Assembly (NCBI RefSeq): GCF_019351435.1
Contig: NZ_JAHWYN010000004.1
Span: 51,394-115,393, forward strand
DNA length: 64,000 nucleotides
Source of the DNA: Flavobacterium taihuense
GTDB taxonomy: Bacteria > Bacteroidota > Bacteroidia > Flavobacteriales > Flavobacteriaceae
Direction: 5' to 3'
Positions 56,171 to 64,000 of the stretch are shown piece by piece. The notes under the pieces are model-generated. The model saw only the letters and a list, made by a program, of their open reading frames with translations, made no database searches and had not been told where the DNA came from. Positions within the stretch are counted from its first letter, which is position 1; each line of letters begins with the position of its first letter. Both the position numbers and the translations under genes were made by a program.

Positions 56171-56467
56171 TTAAATTGTATTGGCGTCTATTTTATCATA
56201 CTCGGAATGAGTTCCAATAAACCGTATGAAAATCCATTGTCTTTCAAAATTAAATTTTGCCACCAAGCGGTGTGAGTTGCCTTTTATATTAAAAACAATT
56301 CTGCTCTCTTTTAGAATACTGGCGTTCACATAACTTTGTTTTACATCAATTGGATTTTTCCAATTAGCATTGATTGCAGTGTCATACCAAGTTTTTAGAT
56401 ATTGTTCAGTTTCAGGATGTTTTCCCCAATAATCTCTCAATGTTCCTTTTACAAATATTCTTTGCAT
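56171..56467 (-). CDS. higB: HigB-type toxin, ribosome-dependent mRNA interferase
   Basis: 98 residues of the HigB group within the RelE superfamily: a basic N-terminus (QRIFVKGTLRDYW), a helix with ETEQYLKTWYDTAINANWKNP, then strands with RIVFNIKGNSHRLVAKFNF and the conserved WIFIRFIGTHSEYDKI ending. Family members cut mRNA on the ribosome. The catalytic basic and aromatic residues (His, Tyr and Lys in THSEYDK) are present, so it appears intact. It is the first gene of the operon, preceded by a consensus -7 element. Confidence 0.87.
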   Translation of the reverse strand: MQRIFVKGTLRDYWGKHPETEQYLKTWYDTAINANWKNPIDVKQSYVNASILKESRIVFNIKGNSHRLVAKFNFERQWIFIRFIGTHSEYDKIDANTI

Positions 56468-56487
56468 ATTTATTTGAAATTATTTAG

Positions 56488-56495
56488 CAAAGATA
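56488..56495 (-). promoter_or_regulatory. Putative -7 element (TATCTTTG) of the higBA operon
   Basis: On the minus strand TATCTTTG matches TAnnTTTG and ends 20 bases before the higB ATG. I find no clear palindromic HigA operator around it. Confidence 0.55.
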
Positions 56496-56685
56496 TTTAT
56501 AAATTCTCAATTTGGGAACTTTTTTTAGAATCTATCTTACTGCGGGAAGATTAGTTTTTTTTATATAAACAAAACGACTTTGGTCATAAAATAAAATTAT
56601 CGCAAGAATTCAATTATCTTAAAAGGATGAAATACCTTTACAGCTGACTGGGTTTTATAATTCTAGTTCGAATACTCTTAAAGAA

Positions 56686-58251
56686 ATGAAACTTTACATA
56701 CAAAATAATTTTACAACCGAACTGCCTGCTGATCCAAGCGAAATCAATATTCCGAGACAGGTTGAGCAAGCCTGTTTTTCTTATGTAGAACCAAAAAAAA
56801 CTTTCAATCCGTCTTTAATTCACGCTTCGGTTGAGGTGGGCAATTCTTTAGGATTGTCTGAGGAAGATATTCATTCAGATGATTTTCTAAATACTTTTTC
56901 GGGGAATACCATTTATCCAAAAACAAAACCATACGCTTTAGCTTATGCTGGACATCAGTTTGGAAATTGGGCAGGGCAATTGGGTGACGGTCGTGCCATC
57001 AATCTAACCGAAGTGGTACATAATGATAAGTCATATACATTACAATTAAAAGGGGCAGGTCCTACGCCATATTCTCGCACAGCCGACGGTTTTGCAGTAT
57101 TGCGATCTTCAATACGAGAGCATTTGTGTGCAGAGGCTATGCATTATCTTGGTGTCCCGACAACGCGTTCACTTTCGCTAATGCTTTCTGGTGATCAGGT
57201 AATACGCGATATACTCTATACTGGAAATCCGGCTTATGAGAAAGGAGCCATAGTTTGTAGAGTAGCTCCTTCGTTTATTCGTTTTGGTAATTTTGAATTA
57301 TTTGCTTCAAGAAAAGATCACACTACACTTCAATTATTAGCGGATTATACCATCAAACACCATTTTCCGAATATTAAAAGTGAAGGTGTCGAAAAATATC
57401 TAGACTTTTTTCAAACGGTAACTCAGACTACTCTTGATATGATTGTAAATTGGCAACGAGTAGGTTTTGTTCATGGCGTTATGAATACTGATAATATGTC
57501 AATTCACGGCATTACGATTGATTATGGACCGTATGGATGGTTGGAAGATTATAATCCCAATTGGACTCCAAATACAACCGACAATCAGCACAAAAGATAC
57601 CGATTTGGTAATCAACCCGATATTGCCTTGTGGAACTTATACCAATTAGCCAATGCTTTGTATCCTTTGATAAATGAAGCTAAACCGCTTGAAACTATAT
57701 TGAATGCTTTTGGCAGTGATTATCAAAAGGAATATTTGAATATGATGCGAAATAAACTCGGATTAAAAACAGCAAAAGCGAATGATGCTATTTTAATCGA
57801 AAGTCTGACGGAATTACTTCCATTAGTAGAAACCGATATGACAATTTTCTTTAGAAATCTGAGTAATGTTCAAAAAGGAGATACTCTAGAAGTTGCATTG
57901 GATAAAATTAAAGAAGCTTTTTATAATGAAAAAGCCTTTAATGAATCTATTCTGGATAAATGGCATCTATGGTTAGAACATTACAGCAATCGAATCAATC
58001 AAGAACTTTTTAGTGATAATGAAAGAAAAGAACAAATGAATTTAGTAAATCCCAAATATGTACTGCGAAATTATATGGCGCAGCTTAGTATTGATGCGGC
58101 GGATAAGGGAGATTATTCTTTACTGAATGAACTGTTTGAATTGCTTAAAAAGCCTTATGATGAACAATCCGAAAATCAAAAATGGTTTGCCAAAAGACCC
58201 GATTGGGCCAGAGATAAAGTGGGGTGTTCTATGTTAAGTTGTAGTTCGTGA
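56686..58251 (+). CDS. selO: Protein adenylyltransferase SelO (YdiU family)
   Basis: 521 residues. SelO is a pseudokinase-fold enzyme that transfers AMP to Ser, Thr or Tyr of target proteins and is linked to redox stress. Family hallmarks are seen: ALAYAGHQFGNWAGQLGDGRA, LQLKGAGPTPYSRTADG with the ATP-binding Lys, the SSIREHLCAEAM helix, GFVHGVMNTDNMSIHGITIDYGP with catalytic Asn and Asp, and a C-terminal GCSMLSCSS tail with paired Cys. In many organisms the tail holds selenocysteine or cysteine, and here it is Cys. Monocistronic. Confidence 0.93.
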   Translation: MKLYIQNNFTTELPADPSEINIPRQVEQACFSYVEPKKTFNPSLIHASVEVGNSLGLSEEDIHSDDFLNTFSGNTIYPKTKPYALAYAGHQFGNWAGQLGDGRAINLTEVVHNDKSYTLQLKGAGPTPYSRTADGFAVLRSSIREHLCAEAMHYLGVPTTRSLSLMLSGDQVIRDILYTGNPAYEKGAIVCRVAPSFIRFGNFELFASRKDHTTLQLLADYTIKHHFPNIKSEGVEKYLDFFQTVTQTTLDMIVNWQRVGFVHGVMNTDNMSIHGITIDYGPYGWLEDYNPNWTPNTTDNQHKRYRFGNQPDIALWNLYQLANALYPLINEAKPLETILNAFGSDYQKEYLNMMRNKLGLKTAKANDAILIESLTELLPLVETDMTIFFRNLSNVQKGDTLEVALDKIKEAFYNEKAFNESILDKWHLWLEHYSNRINQELFSDNERKEQMNLVNPKYVLRNYMAQLSIDAADKGDYSLLNELFELLKKPYDEQSENQKWFAKRPDWARDKVGCSMLSCSS

Positions 58252-58289
58252 TTTTGTTTTTCCAAAAATAATTTTTGAAAATAAAAAAG

Positions 58290-58309
58290 GCCTGAACTCT
58301 CATTCAGGC
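58290..58309 (-). terminator. Intrinsic terminator after the minus-strand SDR
   Basis: GCCTGAA (58290-58296) and TTCAGGC (58303-58309) form a 7-bp stem. On the minus strand it is followed by TTTTTT. It lies between selO and the SDR gene and may serve both. Confidence 0.75.
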
Positions 58310-58319
58310 TTCCATTTTA

Positions 58320-58976
58320 TTATTTTCCAATCTCTTGAATCGAGTCCGATTCGTAAATTGTAAATCCTTTGTTGTTTTGTTGGGCTATTGTAAAAAGAGC
58401 CTTGGCAACTGTGGCACTTTCTATAGGCTTGTATTTTTTCATATTTCCAACAAACATAAAAGAGAATGCTTTCATGAAAAAAGTGCCTACTTTTTCACCC
58501 AATCTGAATTCTGTTCGATTGCCTAAAAGGAGTGAGGGTCGCAGAATACTCACTTTTTCGAGTGTTGAAGCTTTAAGGAAATTCTCAATTTCACCTTTCG
58601 TTTTCAAATAAAAATTAGATGAAGTTGCGTCCGCCCCAAGTGACGATATAATCAAAAACTGTTTTATTTTTTTCTCTGTAGCAATTTTTGCGAACTGCAT
58701 TGGATACTCATAATCCACTCTTCGAAAAGCTTCTTTGCTTCCAGCTTTGTTTATGGTTGTTCCAATGGTGCAAAAGAAATCATCACCTTCAACCAAATCG
58801 TGATAATTTTCGGGTTTGTCAAAATCAATAATGTGTTGCTTTAATTTAGGGTGTTGAATGCCTGTATCTCTTTTTACGAAAGTGATAACCTTTGAATACT
58901 GATCACTTTTCAAAAGAAGCTGTAGTAGTTGTGAACCGATAAGTCCAGTGCTACCTATTATTAAAGCGGTTTTCAA
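58320..58976 (-). CDS. Atypical SDR, NAD(P)-binding oxidoreductase (HTATIP2/TIP30-like)
   Basis: 218 residues. The N-terminal dinucleotide motif is GSTGLIGSQLL (8-18), followed by a short Rossmann fold with the FCTIGTTINKAGS loop and LIISSLGADATSSNFYLKTKGEIE, where Tyr and Lys are at SDR-like YxxxK spacing (YLKTK). The ILRPSLLLGNR strand and MKKYKPIESATVAKAL segment complete the TIP30-like subgroup. The physiological substrate is unknown. It starts 6 bp after the DUF1456 gene ends, so the two are cotranscribed from the 59466-59473 promoter. Confidence 0.8.
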   Translation of the reverse strand: MKTALIIGSTGLIGSQLLQLLLKSDQYSKVITFVKRDTGIQHPKLKQHIIDFDKPENYHDLVEGDDFFCTIGTTINKAGSKEAFRRVDYEYPMQFAKIATEKKIKQFLIISSLGADATSSNFYLKTKGEIENFLKASTLEKVSILRPSLLLGNRTEFRLGEKVGTFFMKAFSFMFVGNMKKYKPIESATVAKALFTIAQQNNKGFTIYESDSIQEIGK

Positions 58977-58982
58977 AATGGA

Positions 58983-59447
58983 TTACGATTTTTTGTTTTT
59001 TCCAAAATTGTATTTTACTTTCTCTACAACTGGTGTTTTTGAATTCCCTTTTGGATATTGTTTTTTTGCAGGTTTTTTTGCTGCAGTAGATTTTCCAGGA
59101 GCTTGATCACCTCTTGCTCTTTCTTCATCTTTTGCTTTTGGTTTAAATTCAGCTCTTTTTGAATCGCTTTCTTTTGCTGGAATTTGAGCTTTGTGTTTAG
59201 CCAAAACATCATTCGGGTTTTTAGGATTTTCTTTGGTCCCTCTCAAATGAATTACTAATCCGTTTAGAAAATTACGCAATACTTGATCGCCGCATTCCAT
59301 GTAGTTTTCGTGTTTTTCATCACGAAAAAAAGCACCCAATTCTGATTTTGTAATTCTAAAATCTACTAATTCCAGAATTTCAACTATTTGATCATCGCGC
59401 AACATCAAGGCTACCCGAAGTTTTTTGAATATATCGTTGTTTGTCAT
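58983..59447 (-). CDS. DUF1456 family protein (YehS-like) with a basic tail
   Basis: 154 residues. The N-terminal 70 residues are a DUF1456 unit duplicated within the family (NDIFKKLRVALMLRDDQIVEILELVDFRITKSELGAFFRDEKHENYMECGDQVLRNFLNGLVIHLRG, where both halves are visible). The C-terminal 70 residues are a low-complexity Lys/Pro/Ala-rich tail likely to bind nucleic acid. The ATG at 59445-59447 is chosen, since the longer frame starts with a TTG in the -7 element. First gene of a two-gene operon with the SDR. Confidence 0.82.
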   Translation of the reverse strand: MTNNDIFKKLRVALMLRDDQIVEILELVDFRITKSELGAFFRDEKHENYMECGDQVLRNFLNGLVIHLRGTKENPKNPNDVLAKHKAQIPAKESDSKRAEFKPKAKDEERARGDQAPGKSTAAKKPAKKQYPKGNSKTPVVEKVKYNFGKNKKS

Positions 59448-59465
59448 TTTTATGTATTTAAAGTG

Positions 59466-59473
59466 CAAAGATA
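59466..59473 (-). promoter_or_regulatory. Putative -7 element (TATCTTTG) of the DUF1456/SDR operon
   Basis: On the minus strand TATCTTTG matches TAnnTTTG and ends 18 bases before the ATG at 59447. Confidence 0.55.
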
Positions 59474-59535
59474 AGCATTTACAAAATGAATTTCCTGTTA
59501 TTGTTTTTTTGTCAGTAAAAACACTTTATCAATAA

Positions 59536-59567
59536 TTTGAAATTCAATTTAAATTCAATTATTTTTG
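59536..59567 (+). promoter_or_regulatory. Consensus promoter (TTTG, 20 bp, TATTTTTG) of the thioredoxin-like gene
   Basis: TTTG (59536-59539) and TATTTTTG (59560-59567) are separated by exactly 20 bp. The predicted leader is about 70 bases to the ATG at 59639. Confidence 0.7.
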
Positions 59568-59638
59568 GGTGTTGAAATGAGATTTAATCTTTTTTAAAAA
59601 ATCTTTTATTATAAATGTCCCAAAGACTAGTGTTAATT

Positions 59639-61150
59639 ATGAAGAAAATTATAGTAAGTTTCGTTCTCTTTTTTGGTTTAATGTTTGTGCAAGCTCAAAC
59701 AGGTCACGAAATCAAAATTAATTTGAAGAATTGTAAAGATACAGTTGCTTATCTAGCCTTTTATCAATTCGATAAATTATATATATCTGATACTTGCAAA
59801 AAAGTGGTCAATGGGAATATTGTTTTTAGAGGAAAGAAAAATTTAGACAAAGGGGTTTATTTTTTGCTTAGTCAGGAAAAGGGTAATTATTTTGATTTTA
59901 TAATAGATGATCAATCCCAAAGGCAACAAATTAATTCCGATAAATCCAATTTGCTTGACAATTTAAAAGCAGTTAATTCGAAACAAAACGATAATTTCTT
60001 TAACTATATTCGTTTTGTAACAACCAAAAACAAACAGTTTGATGCTTTTAAAAAGAATATAAAAGAACAAAAAAAGCCAGATTCTACAGCACTTTTGGCC
60101 AAGGAATTCAAAATTTTGAATGACGCGATTCTAGAAAATGATTTGAATTTTATTGACCAAAATAAAGGAACTTATCTTTCTGATATTATCAATTTAAAAA
60201 CTGAAAAAGCAACCAAAGATATTCCAAAAGCTTCAAATGGTAGGCCAGATAGTATTTTTGCTTATCATTATTACAAAAAACATTTTTGGGATGGTGTCAA
60301 CTTTCAAGATGATGCCATGTTATATAACCCATTTTTTGCCAATAAGGTTAAGCAATATTTTAATGCAGTGGTAGTGCAACACCCCGATTCGATTTGTGTG
60401 GAAATTGATCGCATGATGCTAAAAACCAAGCAAGGTACTAAAATGAATATGCTTTTGTTAGCCTATTTTACTTCGACATATGAAATACCAAAAATAATGG
60501 GCATGGATAAAGTGTTTGTTTATATGGTTAATAATTATTTTAAAACAGGCAAAGCCAATGGTGTTTATGACGATAGTGTAATCAAAATTATTATTAATAG
60601 AGGTAATGTTTTAGCGCCATTGCAACTCGGTAAAACCGCTCCAGAACTCTATATGATTGATATTCCAGGTCATGAAAAAATTTCAAAAATGGGTTTTGAT
60701 AGTGCTAAAACTAGCGAAGAAATAACCAAAATCTATTATGAAAATAAATTAGAAATTGAAAAGTCCTACGTGACTTTATCTAGTATAAAAGCTGATTATT
60801 TGATTCTGCTTTTTTGGGATGTTGACTGTGGTCATTGTCAAAAAGAAGTGCCAAAAATACTGGAACTATATCACGATTTATTGAAGGAAAAGAAAGATGT
60901 CAAAGTTTTTGGGGTGTACACCCAAAACGAATTTGATAAATACAAGAAATACATCATTGATAATAAAATTGATTGGATCAATGTCTATGATGGGGTTCAT
61001 ATCAATAATCTCAAGGATAAATACGATGTTGTGACAACCCCCGTGATTTATATTCTAGACAAGAATAAAGTGATTAAGGCCAAAGGAATTGGTTCTGAAG
61101 CCATAAAAAGTATAATTACCCAAATGGAAAAAGAATATTCTAAAAAATAA
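59639..61150 (+). CDS. Periplasmic TlpA-like thioredoxin-fold protein (DUF4369/DUF5106 type)
   Basis: 503 residues with a signal peptide ending FVQAQ (residue 20). An N-terminal beta-rich DUF4369-like domain of about 100 residues is followed by a long helical linker and a domain with FKILNDAILENDLNFIDQN and YYKKHFWDGVNFQDDA typical of DUF5106 proteins. A C-terminal thioredoxin domain has the redox motif Cys397-Gly-His-Cys400 (DVDCGHCQKE) and the cis-proline in VTTPVIYILD. It is likely a periplasmic thiol-disulfide reductase for exported proteins or cytochrome maturation. An ATG eight codons earlier (59615) is possible, but the chosen start gives a normal signal peptide. Confidence 0.82.
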   Translation: MKKIIVSFVLFFGLMFVQAQTGHEIKINLKNCKDTVAYLAFYQFDKLYISDTCKKVVNGNIVFRGKKNLDKGVYFLLSQEKGNYFDFIIDDQSQRQQINSDKSNLLDNLKAVNSKQNDNFFNYIRFVTTKNKQFDAFKKNIKEQKKPDSTALLAKEFKILNDAILENDLNFIDQNKGTYLSDIINLKTEKATKDIPKASNGRPDSIFAYHYYKKHFWDGVNFQDDAMLYNPFFANKVKQYFNAVVVQHPDSICVEIDRMMLKTKQGTKMNMLLLAYFTSTYEIPKIMGMDKVFVYMVNNYFKTGKANGVYDDSVIKIIINRGNVLAPLQLGKTAPELYMIDIPGHEKISKMGFDSAKTSEEITKIYYENKLEIEKSYVTLSSIKADYLILLFWDVDCGHCQKEVPKILELYHDLLKEKKDVKVFGVYTQNEFDKYKKYIIDNKIDWINVYDGVHINNLKDKYDVVTTPVIYILDKNKVIKAKGIGSEAIKSIITQMEKEYSKK

Positions 61151-61161
61151 AGTTTTAAGAT

Positions 61162-61220
61162 TTTTGATTAACGATTTAAGATTTTTAGATGTTGTGAAAA
61201 GCTAAAATCGTTAATCAAAA
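61162..61220. repeat. 16-bp perfect inverted repeat
   Basis: TTTTGATTAACGATTT (61162-61177) and its exact complement (61205-61220) flank a 27-base spacer. It lies just downstream of the thioredoxin-like gene stop. The stem has no terminal T tract and is AT-rich, so it may be a small mobile or repeat element rather than a terminator. Confidence 0.6.
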
Positions 61221-61270
61221 GCAGGTCTCTACTAAAAAATTAAGATAAAATATAAAAAGTCTTTTTAGGT

Positions 61271-61348
61271 TTTGTCATTTCGACCTTTTGGGAGAAATCA
61301 TATCATCTGAGTCACGTGATGAGATTTCTCCTTCGTCGAAATGACAAA
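61271..61348. repeat. Palindromic intergenic element (TCATTTCGAC family)
   Basis: A 14-bp perfect terminal inverted repeat, TTTGTCATTTCGAC (61271-61284) and GTCGAAATGACAAA (61335-61348), encloses a second pair, GGAGAAATC (61291-61299) and GATTTCTCC (61323-61331). The arrangement, with GTCATTTCGAC ends and GAGAAATC inner arms, recalls a repeat I remember from many Bacteroidota genomes. It is non-coding and could fold into a long hairpin in RNA. Confidence 0.7.
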
Positions 61349-61383
61349 ATTGGGTAATTTTTATTGTTTTAAAATCAAAAATA

Positions 61384-62190
61384 TCAATACCCCAGCCAAA
61401 GAATAGCATCTGCAAAGCCATCTCTCCATAACTTTTCATTGTGATGTCCTCCTTTTATAACTACTTTTTTGTTTAAATGCAGACAGTAGCAGCGGTTTGT
61501 ATTTAACAGAGTTTCCATATGATTTAGGTCGGTTACCATACTGTCATCATCTCCTTCCGAATCACCGCAGAGAAAATAAATTTTGGCTTTTAGTTTTTTA
61601 CTGTTTACCATATAATCATTTATATCTTTTCGGTTAATCCAAAAAGCAGGAGAGAAAATACCCGCTTTACCAAAAACTTGGGGGTATTTTATAACAGCGT
61701 AAAAAGAAGTCAAACCGCCCAAAGAACTTCCCATAATAGTCGTGTTTTTGGCATTTGGTTTTGTTCTGTACTTTTTGTCGATTTCAGGTTTTAAGGTATT
61801 AACAATAAATTCGAGGTATTTATCGGCATTTCCACCACCGTACTTTTCGTTTTTATATGGAGTTAATTCTTCCAGTCTTTTTTCGCCTCCATTTTCGATA
61901 CCAACAACGATTACTTGTGTATTCAAACTATCTAACTTTTCATCCACGTTCCATTCGCCGGCAAACGAAGTTTTTGTATCAAATAAATTCTGAGCATCAT
62001 GCATATAAATGACCGGATATTTTTTGGTTGAAGTTTCGTAATTTTTAGGTAAGTACAGCCAAATCTTTCTGCTTGTTTTCAGTTGGGGAGCTTCAATAAT
62101 AAACGTGGAAACCTGTTTGGAAGCAGTGCTTTCTTGAGCTGTTGTTTTATTAAGAAATAGAAGAAGAGGGATTATGTAAATTAATTTCAA
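61384..62190 (-). CDS. Secreted alpha/beta-hydrolase esterase (enterochelin-esterase-like, esterase D fold)
   Basis: 268 residues with a signal peptide ending TTAQ (residue 18). The fold is esterase D/Fes-like: KKYPVIYMHDAQNLFD, the nucleophile serine in TTIMGSSLGGLTS, the acid in IYFLCGDSEGDDDS and the catalytic histidine in IKGGHHNEKLW. Family members include siderophore esterases and carbohydrate (feruloyl or acetyl) esterases. No siderophore or polysaccharide genes are adjacent, so the substrate is unassigned. Monocistronic, downstream of the palindromic repeat. Confidence 0.85.
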   Translation of the reverse strand: MKLIYIIPLLLFLNKTTAQESTASKQVSTFIIEAPQLKTSRKIWLYLPKNYETSTKKYPVIYMHDAQNLFDTKTSFAGEWNVDEKLDSLNTQVIVVGIENGGEKRLEELTPYKNEKYGGGNADKYLEFIVNTLKPEIDKKYRTKPNAKNTTIMGSSLGGLTSFYAVIKYPQVFGKAGIFSPAFWINRKDINDYMVNSKKLKAKIYFLCGDSEGDDDSMVTDLNHMETLLNTNRCYCLHLNKKVVIKGGHHNEKLWRDGFADAILWLGY

Positions 62191-62251
62191 GATGATTTAA
62201 TTTTTAGATTTAGAAAAAAAAAGAATATTTTAGCTAAAATATATAATTAGT

Positions 62252-62653
62252 ATGGATACACATGAACAAAAAATCAATTTATTGGCAGAGATGATTGCAT
62301 TTTCAGTTGTTGATGGAAGATTGCATGAACGAGAATACCAGTTTGTTTGGATTGTTGCTCAAGAACTAGGTATCAGTAAAAAAGAATTTAATGAGTTGTT
62401 TCATCAAGAATTACGAGCAGACGTTATAAAATCGGAATTTGAAAGAATTCAGCAATTTTATCGTTTGGCTCTATTGATGCACGTTGATGGGGTGTTGCAT
62501 CAAAAAGAGGAAGAAGCTATTCGACAAATTGCTATCAATATGGGATTGAATCCAAGCGCCACTAATCGTATTCTTAAATTAATGAATACATCTCCCAGTA
62601 CTATAATTTCTCCACAAGTGCTAATGAATCATTTTCAGGAGCAGCTTAATTAA
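62252..62653 (+). CDS. TerB-like small helical protein
   Basis: 133 residues, all-alpha, with the TerB-type pattern of paired acidic helix ends: LLAEMIAFSVVDGRLHEREYQFVWIVAQELGI and LALLMHVDGVLHQKEEEAIRQIAINMGL. These conserved Asp-Gly and Glu positions bind metal in tellurite-resistance TerB. Its role in the cell is not established; stand-alone TerB domains occur widely without tellurite resistance. Its stop overlaps the uvrB stop codon tail-to-tail by 3 bases (62650-62653). Confidence 0.7.
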   Translation: MDTHEQKINLLAEMIAFSVVDGRLHEREYQFVWIVAQELGISKKEFNELFHQELRADVIKSEFERIQQFYRLALLMHVDGVLHQKEEEAIRQIAINMGLNPSATNRILKLMNTSPSTIISPQVLMNHFQEQLN

Positions 62654-64000
62654 TGAATTTTTGCTTGTAGAGATTTAATCTCATCACGTAGTTTTGCGGC
62701 TTGCATAAAGTCTAAATCTTTTGCCGATTTTTCCATGGCTTTTCGTTTTTCACGAATGAGTTTTTCCAAATCGGGTTTTGATAGATAAGCTGTTTCAGGC
62801 TCGGCAGCAATATTCATAATATGTCCCAACTCATATTCTACCAATTTGTTATTGGTAAAAGCACTTTCTATTTTTTTGTTTAATGCTTGTGGAACTACAT
62901 TGTTCTCGGTATTGAAATTGATTTGTTTGGTTCTTCGATAATTGGTTTCATCAATAGTTTTTTGCATGCTATTGGTGATTTTATCTGCATACATTATCGC
63001 TTTTCCGTTTAAGTTTCTGGCGGCACGACCTATGGTTTGGGTGAGTGAACGATGGCTTCTCAAGAAACCTTCTTTATCGGCATCCAATATGGCAACCAAT
63101 GAAACTTCAGGTAGATCCAGACCTTCACGTAACAGGTTGACTCCAATCAAAACATCAAACAATCCTTTACGTAAATCTTGCATGATTTCAATGCGTTCCA
63201 ATGTATCAACATCCGAGTGAATGTAGCGACAACGAATGGAAACTTTCGTCAGGTATTTGGCCAGTTCTTCGGCCATTCTTTTGGTCAGAGTGGTGACCAA
63301 AACTCGTTCGTCCAATTCGCATCGTTGCTGAATTTCTTCGATCAAATCATCAATCTGGTTCAAGCTAGGACGTATTTCAATTATAGGATCTAATAAACCT
63401 GTTGGGCGTATCACTTGTTCAACATACACACCATCACATTTTTGCAATTCATAGTCGGCAGGGGTGGCAGAAACATAAATGACTTGGTTTTGCATCGCTT
63501 CAAATTCGTCAAATTTTAAAGGACGGTTATCCATTGCAGCGGGTAAGCGGAAGCCATACTCCACTAAGTTTTCTTTTCGGCTTCTGTCGCCACCGTACAT
63601 CGCTTGAACTTGTGATAAGGTTACGTGACTTTCATCAACAACCATCAAATAATCTTTTGGAAAGTAATCCAATAAGCAGAAAGGTCTTGATCCTGCTTCT
63701 CTTCCGTCAAGATAACGCGAATAATTTTCGATTCCGGAACAATAACCCAATTCTCGAATCATTTCCAAATCAAAATTAGTGCGTTCTTCGAGACGTTTGG
63801 CTTCCAAATGTTTGCCTATTTCTTTGAAATAATCAACTTGTTTGACCAAATCCTGTTGAATTTCCCATATTGCATTTTGTAACACATCCGGTGAAGTTAC
63901 AAACATGTTGGCGGGATATATAGTAAGTTTTTCGAATTGCTCAATGACTTTGGATGTTTTTACATCAAAGCTTTCTATTTCTTCAATCTCATCCCCAAAA
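62650..64000 (-). CDS. uvrB: UvrABC excinuclease subunit B, C-terminal part (continues past the right edge)
   Basis: About 450 residues of UvrB, the damage-verification helicase of nucleotide excision repair. The frame remains open to the window edge and reads FGDEIEEIESFD at the border, so the N-terminal P-loop and beta-hairpin lie outside. Visible are KLTIYPANMFVTSPD, the DYLMVVDESHVT Walker-B-like motif II, VIYVSATPADYEL, motif IV TLTKRMAEELAKYL, motif V DVLIGVNLLREGLDLPEVSLVAILDADKEGFLRS and motif VI QTIGRAARN. The C-terminal UVR domain (DLEKLIREKRKAMEKSAKDLDFMQAAKLRDEI) binds UvrC. No internal frameshift is seen. Confidence 0.95.
   Translation of the reverse strand, partial: FGDEIEEIESFDVKTSKVIEQFEKLTIYPANMFVTSPDVLQNAIWEIQQDLVKQVDYFKEIGKHLEAKRLEERTNFDLEMIRELGYCSGIENYSRYLDGREAGSRPFCLLDYFPKDYLMVVDESHVTLSQVQAMYGGDRSRKENLVEYGFRLPAAMDNRPLKFDEFEAMQNQVIYVSATPADYELQKCDGVYVEQVIRPTGLLDPIIEIRPSLNQIDDLIEEIQQRCELDERVLVTTLTKRMAEELAKYLTKVSIRCRYIHSDVDTLERIEIMQDLRKGLFDVLIGVNLLREGLDLPEVSLVAILDADKEGFLRSHRSLTQTIGRAARNLNGKAIMYADKITNSMQKTIDETNYRRTKQINFNTENNVVPQALNKKIESAFTNNKLVEYELGHIMNIAAEPETAYLSKPDLEKLIREKRKAMEKSAKDLDFMQAAKLRDEIKSLQAKIH

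Overview
The window reads as a chromosomal segment of a Flavobacterium-type member of the Bacteroidota. The DNA is AT-rich, translation starts lack Shine-Dalgarno sites, and many genes carry the Bacteroidota -7 promoter element TAnnTTTG. The gliding-motility lipoprotein GldI, a subtilase with a type IX secretion tail and a PafA-like phosphatase point the same way. I see no tRNA, rRNA, CRISPR array, insertion sequence or prophage. Coding is dense and mostly core metabolism and cell envelope.

Layout. 1-2080 (minus) is the N-terminal part of a large secreted repeat adhesin running off the left edge. After 1.15 kb of non-coding DNA come an acyl-CoA-reductase-like SDR, an OmpA-family protein, PurM, a small unknown and a GNAT acetyltransferase (3232-7842). 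8352-14946 (minus) holds three tandem paralogous histidine kinases with periplasmic TPR sensors. The middle one is split by a one-base change in an A9 run and the promoter-proximal one has a doubled sensor. 15980-19884 (minus) is an envelope-folding operon: DHH phosphoesterase, GldI and two dual cyclophilin-FKBP proline isomerases. It is followed by a CLC transporter with fluoride-type motifs and a RidA protein.

22678-25161 carries secreted and lipoprotein unknowns and a DUF3179 membrane protein. 25366-35469 (plus) runs guaA, two LysM proteins, an OsmC protein, a DUF3820 protein, pyrG and yidC. 35556-46116 mixes a fasciclin lipoprotein, a YwqK/MORN protein, mnmA, a secreted subtilase, a flavin oxidoreductase, a methyltransferase, a PafA-like phosphatase and a di-haem cytochrome c. 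46169-53691 (minus) is lysA, then gltD and gltB. 54098-64000 has sucC, a HigBA toxin-antitoxin pair with a third secreted gene, selO, an atypical SDR, a DUF1456 protein, a TlpA-like thioredoxin, an esterase, a TerB-like protein and the C-terminal two thirds of uvrB.

Themes. Nucleotide synthesis (purM, guaA, pyrG) and nitrogen assimilation (gltBD, plus the glutamine-dependent amidotransferases) recur. So does envelope biogenesis: GldI and PPIases for folding exported proteins, YidC for membrane insertion, LysM and OmpA proteins for wall attachment. The features most worth a second look are the three-kinase array with its homopolymer frameshift and sensor duplication, the GC-rich structured element at 43144-43270, the palindromic elements near 61.2 kb, the CLC-F-like transporter, the HigBA operon with its exported third gene, and near-leaderless start sites at guaA and the DHH phosphoesterase.
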